Notes: generated by a model not told the origin, from the letters alone. A stretch of 64,000 nt of DNA from JAZDOT01 sp043798355 (GCA_043798355.1 JAZDOT010000036.1:4572-68571); one strand, 5' to 3'. Counted from the stretch's first letter, positions 23,493 through 31,335 are shown. Numbers and translations are program-made.

Positions 23493-24926
23493 GATCGAAA
23501 ATTGTGCGCGATTTGCAAGGGCAGCCCACCCGCGGCGCGGCTCCCAGCGCAGCGCGTTCCCTTTCAAAAGAAAGTTCGAGCCGATCGTTTTGAGAAATGT
23601 TGGATACTTCTCCGGTTCTCCGTCGGAAAGCAGCATTTTGGCGTCCCTGCTGCGCAGGATGATCTCCCTCATCGGTTCGAGCCAATTGTTACCCCCTCGT
23701 TCAGCATCTTTGATCTTCTGCTCGATTTCGTGCTTGCGGGAGGCGAGAGAATTCTTCTTGGTTACATATTCCTCAGTGCAGAGGATGCCTTCGAGTCGGA
23801 GATCGAGCAGCTTCTCCAATTTTTTCTCAATCTTTTTCTTCTCTCCCCGTAGATGCTGAACCGCTGTCCGATTCTCTGATTTGTCCTCTGCCTTCTCCGT
23901 ATCGAGCCTCCTCAACATCTTCTCCGTCCAGTCATCGGACAGCGAGACCTGTTCGACAATCTTCTTTGCCTGCTCTAACAGTGACTCCTCCCGCAGGTAT
24001 TTCTTTTCCTCGCACTTTCCTCGTTTCTTGGTGCAGCGGTAGTAGTGATGGCCTTTCTGCCTCTCTGCGGTGATGGCACAGCCACAGGAGCTACAGTGCG
24101 CAAAACCGATGAAGGGGTATTCATGTTTTCTCTTCCTCTGCTTCTTCGCTCTTCCCGCCATCACCCGCTGCACCTCGTCGAACAGGTCTTTCCTGACGAT
24201 TGGCTCGAAGCATCCGGGGAAGAATTCGCCATGAATGCGCATCATCCCGTAGTAGATGTGGTTCTGTAGAAGTTTTTGAATGCCGGACACGGGTAGAGGC
24301 TTGCCGCTCACGTTGCGCAGTCCCATGTCTGCAAGAGCTTGCCGGAGCGAATAGAGAGTGTGATCTCCGGTGACGTAGAGTTCAAAGGCCTTGCGGACGA
24401 GTGGCGCTTTCTCCAAGTCATGCTGGATATTCCGAGTTTTGGGATTATTGATGTACCCAACGGGAGCGAGTGTCGGCCACTCGCCTCTGCGCAACTTCTG
24501 CCTGATTCCGCGCTTCACATTCTCGGAGAGGTTATCCACGTAGTACTTTGATTGAGAAAACGCGATACTGAGCATGAACTTTCCCTGTGGCGTGTTCTCG
24601 AATGTCATCGTTGGGAATTTGAGATCCTTGAGTTTGCCCGTGTCCAGCATGTGGATGATGCGCCCTCCGTCCACGGAGTTCCGTGCAAGCCTGTCCGGAT
24701 GCCACGCCAAAATGCCCTCAGCTTCTTCGTGTACGAGGGTATCCAACATTTCCGCGAACACGGTTCGCCCGGGTTCTTTGGCAGTTTTTGCCTCCTCGAA
24801 GGAGGCGACGATTTCCAGTCGTTCTTTTGTGGCAAATTCACGAAGCTCAGCGATCTGAGCTTCGATGGAAAGAGCTTGTCTCTCTTCACTCTCCGAGGAC
24901 TTCCGAGCGTAGAGGACGTACTTCAT
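23427..24926 (-). CDS. large serine recombinase (resolvase/invertase superfamily)
   Basis: The 499-aa site-specific recombinase has an N-terminal resolvase domain with YARKSSESEERQ (nucleophile Ser10 or Ser11) and AWHPDRLARNSVDGG, a recombinase domain, a zinc ribbon (HCSSCGCAITAERQ...RCTKKRGKC), and a coiled-coil region rich in Glu/Lys before the C-terminus. It should integrate, excise or invert DNA at short core sites. The start is ATG 24926, with TACCAT (24933-24938) 6 nt upstream. The last 35 or so codons lie inside repeat A and then antisense to tRNA-Pro, so the present C-terminus is a product of the insertion. Confidence 0.9.
   Translation of the reverse strand: MKYVLYARKSSESEERQALSIEAQIAELREFATKERLEIVASFEEAKTAKEPGRTVFAEMLDTLVHEEAEGILAWHPDRLARNSVDGGRIIHMLDTGKLKDLKFPTMTFENTPQGKFMLSIAFSQSKYYVDNLSENVKRGIRQKLRRGEWPTLAPVGYINNPKTRNIQHDLEKAPLVRKAFELYVTGDHTLYSLRQALADMGLRNVSGKPLPVSGIQKLLQNHIYYGMMRIHGEFFPGCFEPIVRKDLFDEVQRVMAGRAKKQRKRKHEYPFIGFAHCSSCGCAITAERQKGHHYYRCTKKRGKCEEKKYLREESLLEQAKKIVEQVSLSDDWTEKMLRRLDTEKAEDKSENRTAVQHLRGEKKKIEKKLEKLLDLRLEGILCTEEYVTKKNSLASRKHEIEQKIKDAERGGNNWLEPMREIILRSRDAKMLLSDGEPEKYPTFLKTIGSNFLLKGNALRWEPRRGWAALANRAQFSIWSGRLDSNQRPLAPHASVLAN
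23473..23492 (+). other. attL-like site (tRNA-Pro 3' end)
   Basis: GAGTCCAGTCGCCCCGACCA at the tRNA 3' end corresponds to the 28888-28907 copy. The core CCGACCA occurs four times around the island with exchanged flanks. Confidence 0.65.
23487..23564 (+). repeat. 78-bp perfect inverted repeat A, left arm
   Basis: Identical to the reverse complement of 24966-25043. It starts within the tRNA 3' end (CGACCA) and encodes the C-terminal residues of the recombinase on the minus strand. Confidence 0.9.
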
Positions 24927-24940
24927 GCCGTCATGGTAGC

Positions 24941-24962
24941 AAAAAAGTTTGCGGTTGGCGCA
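24941..24962 (+). repeat. 22-bp inverted repeat C, left copy
   Basis: Reverse complement of 25184-25205. It lies just upstream of the recombinase promoter -10 and so may hold its -35 region. Confidence 0.85.
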
Positions 24963-24965
24963 TGT

Positions 24966-25043
24966 AAAGGGAACGCGCTGCGCTGGGAGCCGCGCCGCGG
25001 GTGGGCTGCCCTTGCAAATCGCGCACAATTTTCGATCTGGTCG
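24966..25043 (+). repeat. 78-bp perfect inverted repeat A, right arm
   Basis: Perfect reverse complement of 23487-23564. With its partner it brackets the recombinase gene. Its last bases overlap the outer end of repeat B at the CCGACCA core. Confidence 0.9.
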
Positions 25044-25137
25044 GCGTTATACGAAAAAATCCGAACCGAATTGCGGGGCTGCGGCTGATTTCTGGGGGCT
25101 CAGCCGCAGCCCAAACGCTGTCCGCCGCCGTTTCGGA
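25038..25137 (+). repeat. 100-bp inverted repeat B, left arm
   Basis: Matches the reverse complement of 28476-28575 with one mismatch. It begins with the inverted core TGGTCGG and holds an internal GCTGCGGCTGA/TCAGCCGCAGC palindrome. Together the arms enclose the R-M and AlbA_2 genes. Confidence 0.9.
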
Positions 25138-25205
25138 AAAACTGCCAAAGAACCCGGAAAACGATCGGCTCGAACTTTCTTGGTGCGCCAACCGCAAACT
25201 TTTTT
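25137..25205 (+). pseudogene. relic of a second recombinase unit
   Basis: Three blocks match parts of the recombinase locus in sense orientation: 25137-25157 matches recombinase codons at 24769-24789, 25158-25180 matches 23569-23591 near its 3' end, and 25184-25205 matches the upstream repeat at 24941-24962. The order suggests a copy shrunk by internal deletion. Confidence 0.7.
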
Positions 25206-25264
25206 GAGGATGGATATGAAGCGAGATAAGGTGTACATTTCACTCGAACTCTAATTTTTGGTCT

Positions 25265-25762
25265 ATGGGTACCTCATCTGCATATCTTGAATTCACAAAT
25301 CGTCTGAAATTGCTTATTGGGAAATACCCAGAACTCATCATAATGACACTTAGCAACATTTTTACCATGAGGTTGATTGGGAATAAAACGCATGGAGATC
25401 TCGCAGAAATAGGTATTGCTGAATTCATTAATCAATACATGTATGACTTTCGATCCGTGCACGTGGGAAAAGATTTGTATAGGGCTAAATCTCAAGAGGA
25501 AGACATCAAGATTATCAATGAAATAACAAAAGAGGAATTTCCTGTTAGCCTTAAGGCTTATGGGGATGGACCTCTTCAACTTTCAACCGATAAGAATTTT
25601 TCAATGTTTCCTCGTTTAGAGCGTGATGGTAATGAAATTGTTGGTGCAAAAAAAATACAAAAAATTCTTGATGATCCAGCTTTTTCAGATTTCAGAAACA
25701 TAAATGTTCTGCCGCTTATCTATGACGAAAAAAAAACAACGATGCAATATCTTGGTGTTTGA
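25265..25762 (+). CDS. type II restriction endonuclease, N-terminal part (frameshifted)
   Basis: The 165-aa frame starts MGTSSAYLEFTNRLK and contains DLAEIGIAEFINQY, GKDLYRAKSQEEDI and FPVSLKAYGDGPLQLSTDK, a pattern typical of type II restriction endonucleases: acidic residues plus a SLKxYG segment that may form the PD-(D/E)XK-like centre. The frame breaks just after an A9 run (25728-25736), and the rest continues in the +1 frame to 26114. One A fewer would give a 282-aa enzyme. The ATG of an adenine methylase overlaps the far end by 4 nt, fixing it as an R-M partner. Base composition is clearly AT-richer than outside the island. Confidence 0.65.
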   Translation: MGTSSAYLEFTNRLKLLIGKYPELIIMTLSNIFTMRLIGNKTHGDLAEIGIAEFINQYMYDFRSVHVGKDLYRAKSQEEDIKIINEITKEEFPVSLKAYGDGPLQLSTDKNFSMFPRLERDGNEIVGAKKIQKILDDPAFSDFRNINVLPLIYDEKKTTMQYLGV

Positions 25763-26114
25763 TTATGAGCGTGCACGCGAAGCCACCGTTCGCATTGTTC
25801 GTGAAGGCGATGGACATGGGAGGAAGCATCCTGTTTATAGATTCTACGATGCCAAGGGCGATTACATATGTGAAGTCCGCTATGGCAGTGCAACAGCGAA
25901 TGCATTACAACGTGGACTATGGACGCACACCAAGAATGGATTAAAGTATTTCGACAGCATCACTAAAGGATGGATCGACTATTCGCACAACCTCGTGCTT
26001 GTACAACTGTTTTCTCATGCCCTTGTCTCCTCCTCCGCTGGTCATGCATCTGCTTTGGAGAAAATTAAGGAAGATATTTCTGTGCTTAAAAGCAGTTTCA
26101 AAATTACAAAATGA
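25704..26114 (+). CDS. type II restriction endonuclease, C-terminal part (frameshifted)
   Basis: This frame carries the remainder of the endonuclease: after the A9 run it reads CNILVFDYERAREATVRIVR, then PVYRFYDAKGDYICEVRYG and a helical C-terminus. The stated start is the first ATG of the open frame; the real protein, if made, would enter here by frameshift from 25265-25762. The TGA at 26112-26114 overlaps the methylase ATG (ATGA). Whether the A9 run is a sequencing error, a mutation or a slippage switch cannot be decided from one sequence. Confidence 0.6.
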   Translation: MFCRLSMTKKKQRCNILVFDYERAREATVRIVREGDGHGRKHPVYRFYDAKGDYICEVRYGSATANALQRGLWTHTKNGLKYFDSITKGWIDYSHNLVLVQLFSHALVSSSAGHASALEKIKEDISVLKSSFKITK

Positions 26115-27247
26115 ACCCCACACTTTCTCTTTTTAGTGACATTGTAGTTGATGCCCCAGAAACCGAGGGCATCAAATATGCTGGTTCAAAGCTAAAGTTA
26201 CTTCTACAAATTTTAGAATTGGCAAAAAAAACTGGTGCAAAAACTGTGCTGGATGGTTTCTCTGGAACAACAAGAGTGTCACAGGCATTTGCAAAAAGCG
26301 GATACCAAGTAATTTCAAGCGATATTTCTGTTTGGTCAGAGATGTTTGCTACGTGTTACCTTTTAAACCAAAAGCCCAGATCATCATACATTGAACTCAT
26401 CAATCACTTGAATACGCTGGAGCCAAAAGATGGTTGGTTTACTCAGAATTATGGTGGAGTTGGAAATGGCAGCCTATCAGCCGAAGAAGATGGTCTCAAA
26501 AAACCCTGGCAGATACACAACACTCGCAAGTTGGATGCAATACGCGAAGAAATAGACAGTCTTTGCCTCCCGCCAATAGAAAAGGCAGTAGCAATCACGA
26601 GCCTTATCCTTGCACTAGACAAGGTGGACAGCACGATGGGACATTTCGTTTCTTATCTGAAAGATTGGTCCCCAAGATCGTTCAATCATCTTCGGCTTGA
26701 AGTGCCGATGTTATTTGAGAATGACATGGATCATTATGTGAAGCGTGGAGACATTTTTGATATTGCAAATTCGGAAGTTGATCTTGCGTACTACGATCCG
26801 CCATACGGTTCTAATAACGAGAAAATGCCGCCATCGAGAGTGAGATATAATTCCTATTATCATCTTTGGACGACTGTCTGCATGAATGACAAACCTGAAT
26901 TATTTGGGAAAGCAATGCGTCGCGCTGATTCGTCGGACACGATTACATCATCCGTGTTCGAGGAGTTTAGAAGAAATTCTGTTACAGGTAGATTTCTGGC
27001 AGTGGAAGCCATCGAAAAATTAATTCAGTGCACCGCTGCAAAGTGGATTATCCTTTCCTATAGTTCTGGTGGTCGTGCCACCGCTGAAGAACTGAATAGT
27101 GCCATTGAAGAGAGCGGAGAACTGGTTGAAGTTATTGAAACAGATTATAGACGCAATGTTATGGCAGGAATGAGATGGACAAATGATTGGGTTCGAGAAG
27201 CGGAAGGTGCAAATAAGGAGTTTCTTTTCTTGATAAGGAAGAAATAG
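26111..27247 (+). CDS. DNA adenine-N6 methyltransferase (D12 class), R-M modification enzyme
   Basis: The 378-aa methylase begins with a KYAGSKLKLL element typical of Dam/FokI-type alpha MTases. The SAM motif I region is LDGFSGTTRVSQAF, and the catalytic motif IV is DPPYGSNN. It would methylate adenine in the site cut by the partner endonuclease. It is translationally coupled to the endonuclease by an ATGA overlap. The codon and base composition are AT-rich compared with the chromosome, and the gene lies within inverted repeat B, so it was probably acquired with the island. Confidence 0.88.
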   Translation: MNPTLSLFSDIVVDAPETEGIKYAGSKLKLLLQILELAKKTGAKTVLDGFSGTTRVSQAFAKSGYQVISSDISVWSEMFATCYLLNQKPRSSYIELINHLNTLEPKDGWFTQNYGGVGNGSLSAEEDGLKKPWQIHNTRKLDAIREEIDSLCLPPIEKAVAITSLILALDKVDSTMGHFVSYLKDWSPRSFNHLRLEVPMLFENDMDHYVKRGDIFDIANSEVDLAYYDPPYGSNNEKMPPSRVRYNSYYHLWTTVCMNDKPELFGKAMRRADSSDTITSSVFEEFRRNSVTGRFLAVEAIEKLIQCTAAKWIILSYSSGGRATAEELNSAIEESGELVEVIETDYRRNVMAGMRWTNDWVREAEGANKEFLFLIRKK

Positions 27248-27324
27248 GGAGAACAGCGAAAACAGTTTATAACTCGAGTTGTATAGAAGATGTATAATTG
27301 CCAGCATCGCATTCTGACCAAGTC

Positions 27325-28419
27325 ATGAAGGAATTCATTCATTCAGAGGATTACAAAAGGATTTTTAATTTTCACGGAACAATTTCCGATAGGATTGTTG
27401 CGCGAGAAGGAAGCCAGCTTGAGTTCAAGGAGTCCTTCAATTGGCTTGCGAAAGAACAGTACGCGAAAAGCATGGCCGCCTTCGCGAATAATCGGGGTGG
27501 ATACATTGTCTTCGGTGTTTCAAACAGGCCAAGGACGCTGGTTGGATTGAGAGGGGAAAACTTTGATGAGAAAGATGAGTCAGTGATGGCTGAATACCTG
27601 AATAGCACATTTTCCCCTGAGATGCGCTTTGAGAAATTTTCGATTGAAATGAACGGCAAGAAAGTGGGGTTGATTTACACGTTACAAGCTACAAATAAGC
27701 CCGTAGTCTGCACTAAGAATGGAAGCGATATCAAAGAATCAGACATTTACTACAGATACAACGCAAGAAGCGAAAGGATAAAGTATCCCGAACTGTTGCA
27801 TTTGCTTGAACAAATGCGAGAAGTCGAAAGGAAAAATTGGATGGATCACTTTGCAAAAATATCAAAAATCGGACCATCCAATGCCGCTGTTCTGGACATG
27901 TTGAATGGAAAAATAACAGGAAGAGGCGGAACGCTTGTGATTGATGAAAGTTTGCTCCCAAAGCTTCGATTCATAAAAGAAGGAAGTTTTAAGGAAAGAG
28001 AAGGAATGCCAACCCTGAAGCTGATTGGCGATGTGAAACCTGTGACAGTTGTAGGTTATAGAAGACAGGGAGGTGCGAAGGATAAAGGTTGGAAAATTAC
28101 TGATGATCCAAGCGCACCCATAATGCGAGTAGATGAGGAAACGATGTTAAAAAGCTTTCCATTCAGTTACTCTGCATTGGTGCAATTATTGCGTGATAGA
28201 TATTCAGATTTCAAGACTGACACAAGATTCCATTCCATTAAAAGAAAATTGATGTCAGACAAGAACCTATGTAGGCGAAGATATCTTGATCCGAACAAAC
28301 CAGAGAGTACAAAGAAGGATTTTTTCAGCAGAAAAATTATCAAGAAGTTCGACGAGCAATACACAAAAAGAAGAACAGGAATAACAGCGACAAGTAGTTC
28401 TTCTTTCGCTAGAAGCTAA
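27325..28419 (+). CDS. Schlafen/AlbA_2-domain protein
   Basis: The 364-aa product has a clear Slfn AlbA_2 (AAA_4) domain at residues about 20-150: GSQLEFKESF, then MAAFANNRGGYIVFGVSN and the following KVGLIYT...KPVV and YYRYNARSERI segments. C-terminal residues are Lys/Arg-rich and could bind nucleic acid. Family members act as regulators or in phage defence and RNA cleavage; the role is open here. It follows the methylase by 77 nt inside the island. I prefer ATG 27325 over a TTG at 27298. Confidence 0.75.
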   Translation: MKEFIHSEDYKRIFNFHGTISDRIVAREGSQLEFKESFNWLAKEQYAKSMAAFANNRGGYIVFGVSNRPRTLVGLRGENFDEKDESVMAEYLNSTFSPEMRFEKFSIEMNGKKVGLIYTLQATNKPVVCTKNGSDIKESDIYYRYNARSERIKYPELLHLLEQMREVERKNWMDHFAKISKIGPSNAAVLDMLNGKITGRGGTLVIDESLLPKLRFIKEGSFKEREGMPTLKLIGDVKPVTVVGYRRQGGAKDKGWKITDDPSAPIMRVDEETMLKSFPFSYSALVQLLRDRYSDFKTDTRFHSIKRKLMSDKNLCRRRYLDPNKPESTKKDFFSRKIIKKFDEQYTKRRTGITATSSSSFARS

Positions 28420-28475
28420 TCGAGTGATCCCTAATTGGGTTTGAGCGTACTGCAAAAGAACGACTGGAAATCGTT

Positions 28476-28575
28476 CCGAAACGGCGGCGGCCAGCGTTTG
28501 GGCTGCGGCTGAGCCCCCAGAAATCAGCCGCAGCCCCGCAATTCGGTTCGGATTTTTTCGTATAACGCCGACCAT
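28476..28575 (+). repeat. 100-bp inverted repeat B, right arm
   Basis: Reverse complement of 25038-25137 with one mismatch. It ends at a CCGACCA core, in the orientation opposite to the left arm. Confidence 0.9.
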
Positions 28576-28617
28576 TCGTCGCCCCGCATGTGCGGGGCTC
28601 CTCATGGCAAGCCACAC

Positions 28618-28869
28618 ATGTACTTCGTCTATGTTCTTGAATTAATCGATGGCTCCTATTACGTCGGATTTACGGATGATCTCGAGCGACGGCTCGAGGA
28701 ACATCGGCAGCGAATCGCCTGCTTTCACACGAGGAAAATCCCCATGAAACGTCTGCTTTGGTCCGAACAACAACCGGATAGGGTGCGTGCAAGAGCGCGA
28801 GAAAAGGAAATTAAGGGTTGGAGGCGAGAGAAGAAAGAATGTCTCTGGAGTAGAGAGAGCTTGCCCTGA
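28618..28869 (+). CDS. GIY-YIG nuclease-domain protein
   Basis: The 83-aa protein has the UvrC/Intron-type GIY-YIG core as YFVYVLEL...SYYVGFTDDLERRLEEH, an Arg on the first helix, and the downstream region with Glu (AREKEIKGW). It belongs to the small stand-alone YhbQ/UPF0213 group, often found near recombination sites. It sits between repeat B and the right attachment site, so it belongs to the island. ATG 28618 is the start that keeps the domain intact; upstream codons run into a palindrome. Confidence 0.85.
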   Translation: MYFVYVLELIDGSYYVGFTDDLERRLEEHRQRIACFHTRKIPMKRLLWSEQQPDRVRARAREKEIKGWRREKKECLWSRESLP

Positions 28870-28887
28870 CGAGCCGAGGGCGAGGAA

Positions 28888-28907
28888 GGGTCCAGTTGCC
28901 CCGACCA
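28888..28907 (+). other. attR-like site (copy of tRNA-Pro 3' end)
   Basis: GGGTCCAGTTGCCCCGACCA differs from the tRNA 3' end (23473-23492) at two positions. It marks the right border of the island 5.4 kb from the tRNA. Confidence 0.65.
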
Positions 28908-28923
28908 TTACAAGATCATCCCA

Positions 28924-30603
28924 CTATGTGATGTTATTGCTCTTCTCTTTTGCCTGCATAGTCCTGCGTGCAATGAGATTTCCTCTCCAGTGTGCCTCTG
29001 CGTCTGAATGAAACTTTTCTTTGACTGATTCGTCCGCATCACTGAATACTTTCCCATATGTGATGTCATCGTTCTCGAAGAATCCTCGGATCATGTGCGA
29101 GTAGTGCATGGTTGCGCGGTGCTGACGTTTTCCATTTTCGTCTCCAAAAGTCACATTGGGTGTAGGCATGTCCGGTTTCGATTGCATGAAGACGTGGAGC
29201 CGGGAGGCAAGTGACGGATCAGCCCGATATGCCTGCTCCATGCCTTTGCGGGTTCCTGCGCCATAGCATGCCGGGGAGCCGAAAAATAGGGTGCAATCGG
29301 GAAACAAGCGTGATACATCAGCGAGATCCGCAGTTGTGAATGATGTTTCAAAGACAAATTTATCAGTGGATCCGTGGCTGAATGTATCGATGCACACCGC
29401 CCGAATTCCTTCCGCGCGTCCTCGTTCAATTTCTGCAGTGAGCGCTTCTTTCGGGTGATCAGAGAAAATGATCGGTCGTTCTTTCAGTCGCGCTCCGTAA
29501 CGATGTTGCATGGCTGCAGAGAGGAATGCTGCGTCGCGCAATTCATTGGCGAGAATGACGTCGTATTTTTTCGGGAAGAGCCGGAGGTGGAGAACATCGC
29601 CTTCGGGAAGCTCGGCCAGCTCGAGATCCTTTCGCCCCTCTCGCTCGCTTTTTTCATCATCGAGCGCACGGCTGAGCAGCGGATCGAGCGCATCCTTTTC
29701 GATTGCATCGAGGAAGTTTCGGTATTTTGACGCAAGGAGTGCTTTAGGATTCTCGGTATTTCGCATAACGATCTCAGCACCATTCACAGTGAGATCCCAT
29801 GCAGACGGCTGCTTTCCGATTGTTGTCCGATACAGGATGCGATGATCGTGGCACGTGAATTTGTTGCGGAGGCTCTCCGGCAGTGCGACAGGGAGCAGCT
29901 GCCACAATTTGTCCATCGTCAATTCAGCATTTCCTTCCACATCCTTCTGCTGTTGCGCCATACTATTTTCCTCATATCTGAGCAATTCTATGATTTGTTT
30001 GGAGCCAAGATGTGTTATCATTTCTTTTTCCAGTCGGCTCATTGCCTCACGGCATACTGCGATTCCCTGTTCGTTGGTTTGTAATGACAAGAGGTAATAC
30101 ACCCGTTGCATTTTTTGGTTATAGGCATAGGAAGGATCCTTCTCCATTTTTGGGAAGATCTCTGCGTTGACAATCTGAATGGCTTTTTTGAGGTGCCCAA
30201 TACCTTTTGTCATCAGTTCTTGTGCGATGGAGGAATCCAGAGCGTGAATGACATAGATGATTTTCTGCGTGTCCATATGAGCTCTCCACGACTGTGGTTC
30301 CCCCGAGATTTCCGGCAGCGTGCATGCCGCCCGCGCAAGAGTTGAACGCTCCTGTTGGCTGAACCGTTGAATTCTATCAGTAATTTTCACCCCGCCATTA
30401 TCTTCAGGACCAGCGTCCTGCGGAATAATCAGATCCATCAAATCATACACTTTATCCTGCATCTGTTCACTTCTACCCGTTTGTGTGGATTTATCTGACA
30501 CTCCAGTACTTTTGAGCAATTCATCGAATGCACGTTTCATTTCCGGTCCAGTCATTTGCTTTGAGCTGTCCTTATTCTTCGAAGAAGGATCTTTTTCCGG
30601 CAT
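28924..30603 (-). CDS. predicted clan CD (caspase-fold) cysteine peptidase, novel
   Basis: The 559-aa product lacks a signal peptide. Its C-terminal third shows the clan CD hallmark His-Gly, spacer, Ala-Cys: VCIDTFSHGSTDKFVF (His410-Gly411) then CTLFFGSPACYGAG (Ala445-Cys446), each after a hydrophobic strand. This is how clostripain, gingipain, CHAT and caspase proteases look. The N-terminal 400 residues are mostly helical and charged. A TATAAT on the minus strand lies about 26 nt before the ATG. It stands between the tRNA-Pro island and a toxin-antitoxin pair, consistent with a defence or regulated-death role, which is speculation. Confidence 0.6.
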   Translation of the reverse strand: MPEKDPSSKNKDSSKQMTGPEMKRAFDELLKSTGVSDKSTQTGRSEQMQDKVYDLMDLIIPQDAGPEDNGGVKITDRIQRFSQQERSTLARAACTLPEISGEPQSWRAHMDTQKIIYVIHALDSSIAQELMTKGIGHLKKAIQIVNAEIFPKMEKDPSYAYNQKMQRVYYLLSLQTNEQGIAVCREAMSRLEKEMITHLGSKQIIELLRYEENSMAQQQKDVEGNAELTMDKLWQLLPVALPESLRNKFTCHDHRILYRTTIGKQPSAWDLTVNGAEIVMRNTENPKALLASKYRNFLDAIEKDALDPLLSRALDDEKSEREGRKDLELAELPEGDVLHLRLFPKKYDVILANELRDAAFLSAAMQHRYGARLKERPIIFSDHPKEALTAEIERGRAEGIRAVCIDTFSHGSTDKFVFETSFTTADLADVSRLFPDCTLFFGSPACYGAGTRKGMEQAYRADPSLASRLHVFMQSKPDMPTPNVTFGDENGKRQHRATMHYSHMIRGFFENDDITYGKVFSDADESVKEKFHSDAEAHWRGNLIARRTMQAKEKSNNIT

Positions 30604-30712
30604 GAATGTGATGGTAATTTATTTGATTCATTATATCCTATAATTTGTTTGAGAGCAAATGCGAGGTTTCCTGTACCCTGTACCCGGTTTTGCGTTGTGG
30701 TACACTGTGAGC

Positions 30713-31003
30713 ATGTCACGCCTGCAATTTCTCAAGCAGAATCGGCAGAAGATTCTGGCTCTTGCTGACAAGAGGGGGGGGTACAATGTTCGCGTGTTCG
30801 GTTCTGTAGTGCGTGGAGAAGAGAAGCAAACGAGCGATGTCGATTTCCTGATGACATTTCGCGAGGGGACCACGCTCTTTGATCGTGGTGGGCTGGTGTT
30901 TGATTTGCGCGAATATCTGGGGTGTGACGTCGACGTTGTTTCCGATAAGACCGTTCATCCTCTCATTCGGGACGAAGTCTACCATTCCGCAATCGCTCTA
31001 TGA
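30713..31003 (+). CDS. mntA: MntA-type nucleotidyltransferase antitoxin
   Basis: The 96-aa minimal nucleotidyltransferase has the polymerase-beta-like motif VFGSVVRGEEKQTSDVDFLM, with Asp42 and Asp44 as metal ligands. In characterised MntA-HepT pairs it adenylylates a tyrosine of the HEPN toxin and so blocks its RNase activity. It overlaps hepT by 4 nt. I chose ATG 30713, since TACACT (30701-30706) ends 6 nt before it; the upstream part of the open frame is noncoding. Confidence 0.88.
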   Translation: MSRLQFLKQNRQKILALADKRGGYNVRVFGSVVRGEEKQTSDVDFLMTFREGTTLFDRGGLVFDLREYLGCDVDVVSDKTVHPLIRDEVYHSAIAL

Positions 31004-31335
31004 AGAATGCCAGACTCCCTCTTGAACACATCCGTCAGGCGATGCGCTTTCTGCTCGAGCATGTGCATGCGAAAGAAGATATGGAACAGGATGCAGTATT
31101 GCGCTATGCCGTCGAGAGGAATTTCACGGTGATCGGCGAAGCTGTAAAACGCGTTCCGGAATCCGTCCGGGAAGAGAATCCTCAGATTCCTTGGAGAGAG
31201 ATGGCGGGCATGCGAGATATGATCATTCATGAGTATGACGAAATCGACCTTGATGAGGTGTGGGGAACCATTCAGAGGGATATCCCGAATGTCTTGAAAA
31301 GCATAGACCGGCTCATCGAGGACAGCGCTGTTTGA
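31000..31335 (+). CDS. hepT: HepT-type HEPN RNase toxin
   Basis: The 111-aa HEPN protein (DUF86) carries the active RX4HXY motif as RDMIIHEY (Arg72, His77, Tyr79). The Tyr is the site modified by MntA in studied pairs. Free HepT cleaves RNA and stops growth, giving plasmid stability or phage defence. The ATGA overlap with mntA shows coupled translation. All key residues of both proteins are intact, so the system should be active. Confidence 0.88.
   Translation: MKNARLPLEHIRQAMRFLLEHVHAKEDMEQDAVLRYAVERNFTVIGEAVKRVPESVREENPQIPWREMAGMRDMIIHEYDEIDLDEVWGTIQRDIPNVLKSIDRLIEDSAV

Noticed and set aside
23427..23500. Peptide ending in LDSNQRP-like residues as a real protein part
   Set aside because: This is the well-known antisense translation of a tRNA 3' half. 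I keep it only as a feature of the frame reading across the attachment site, not as evidence of function.
24552..25088. Open frame on the plus strand across the recombinase start and repeat A
   Set aside because: It is antisense to the recombinase and gains length only from the inverted repeat that also encodes the recombinase C-terminus.
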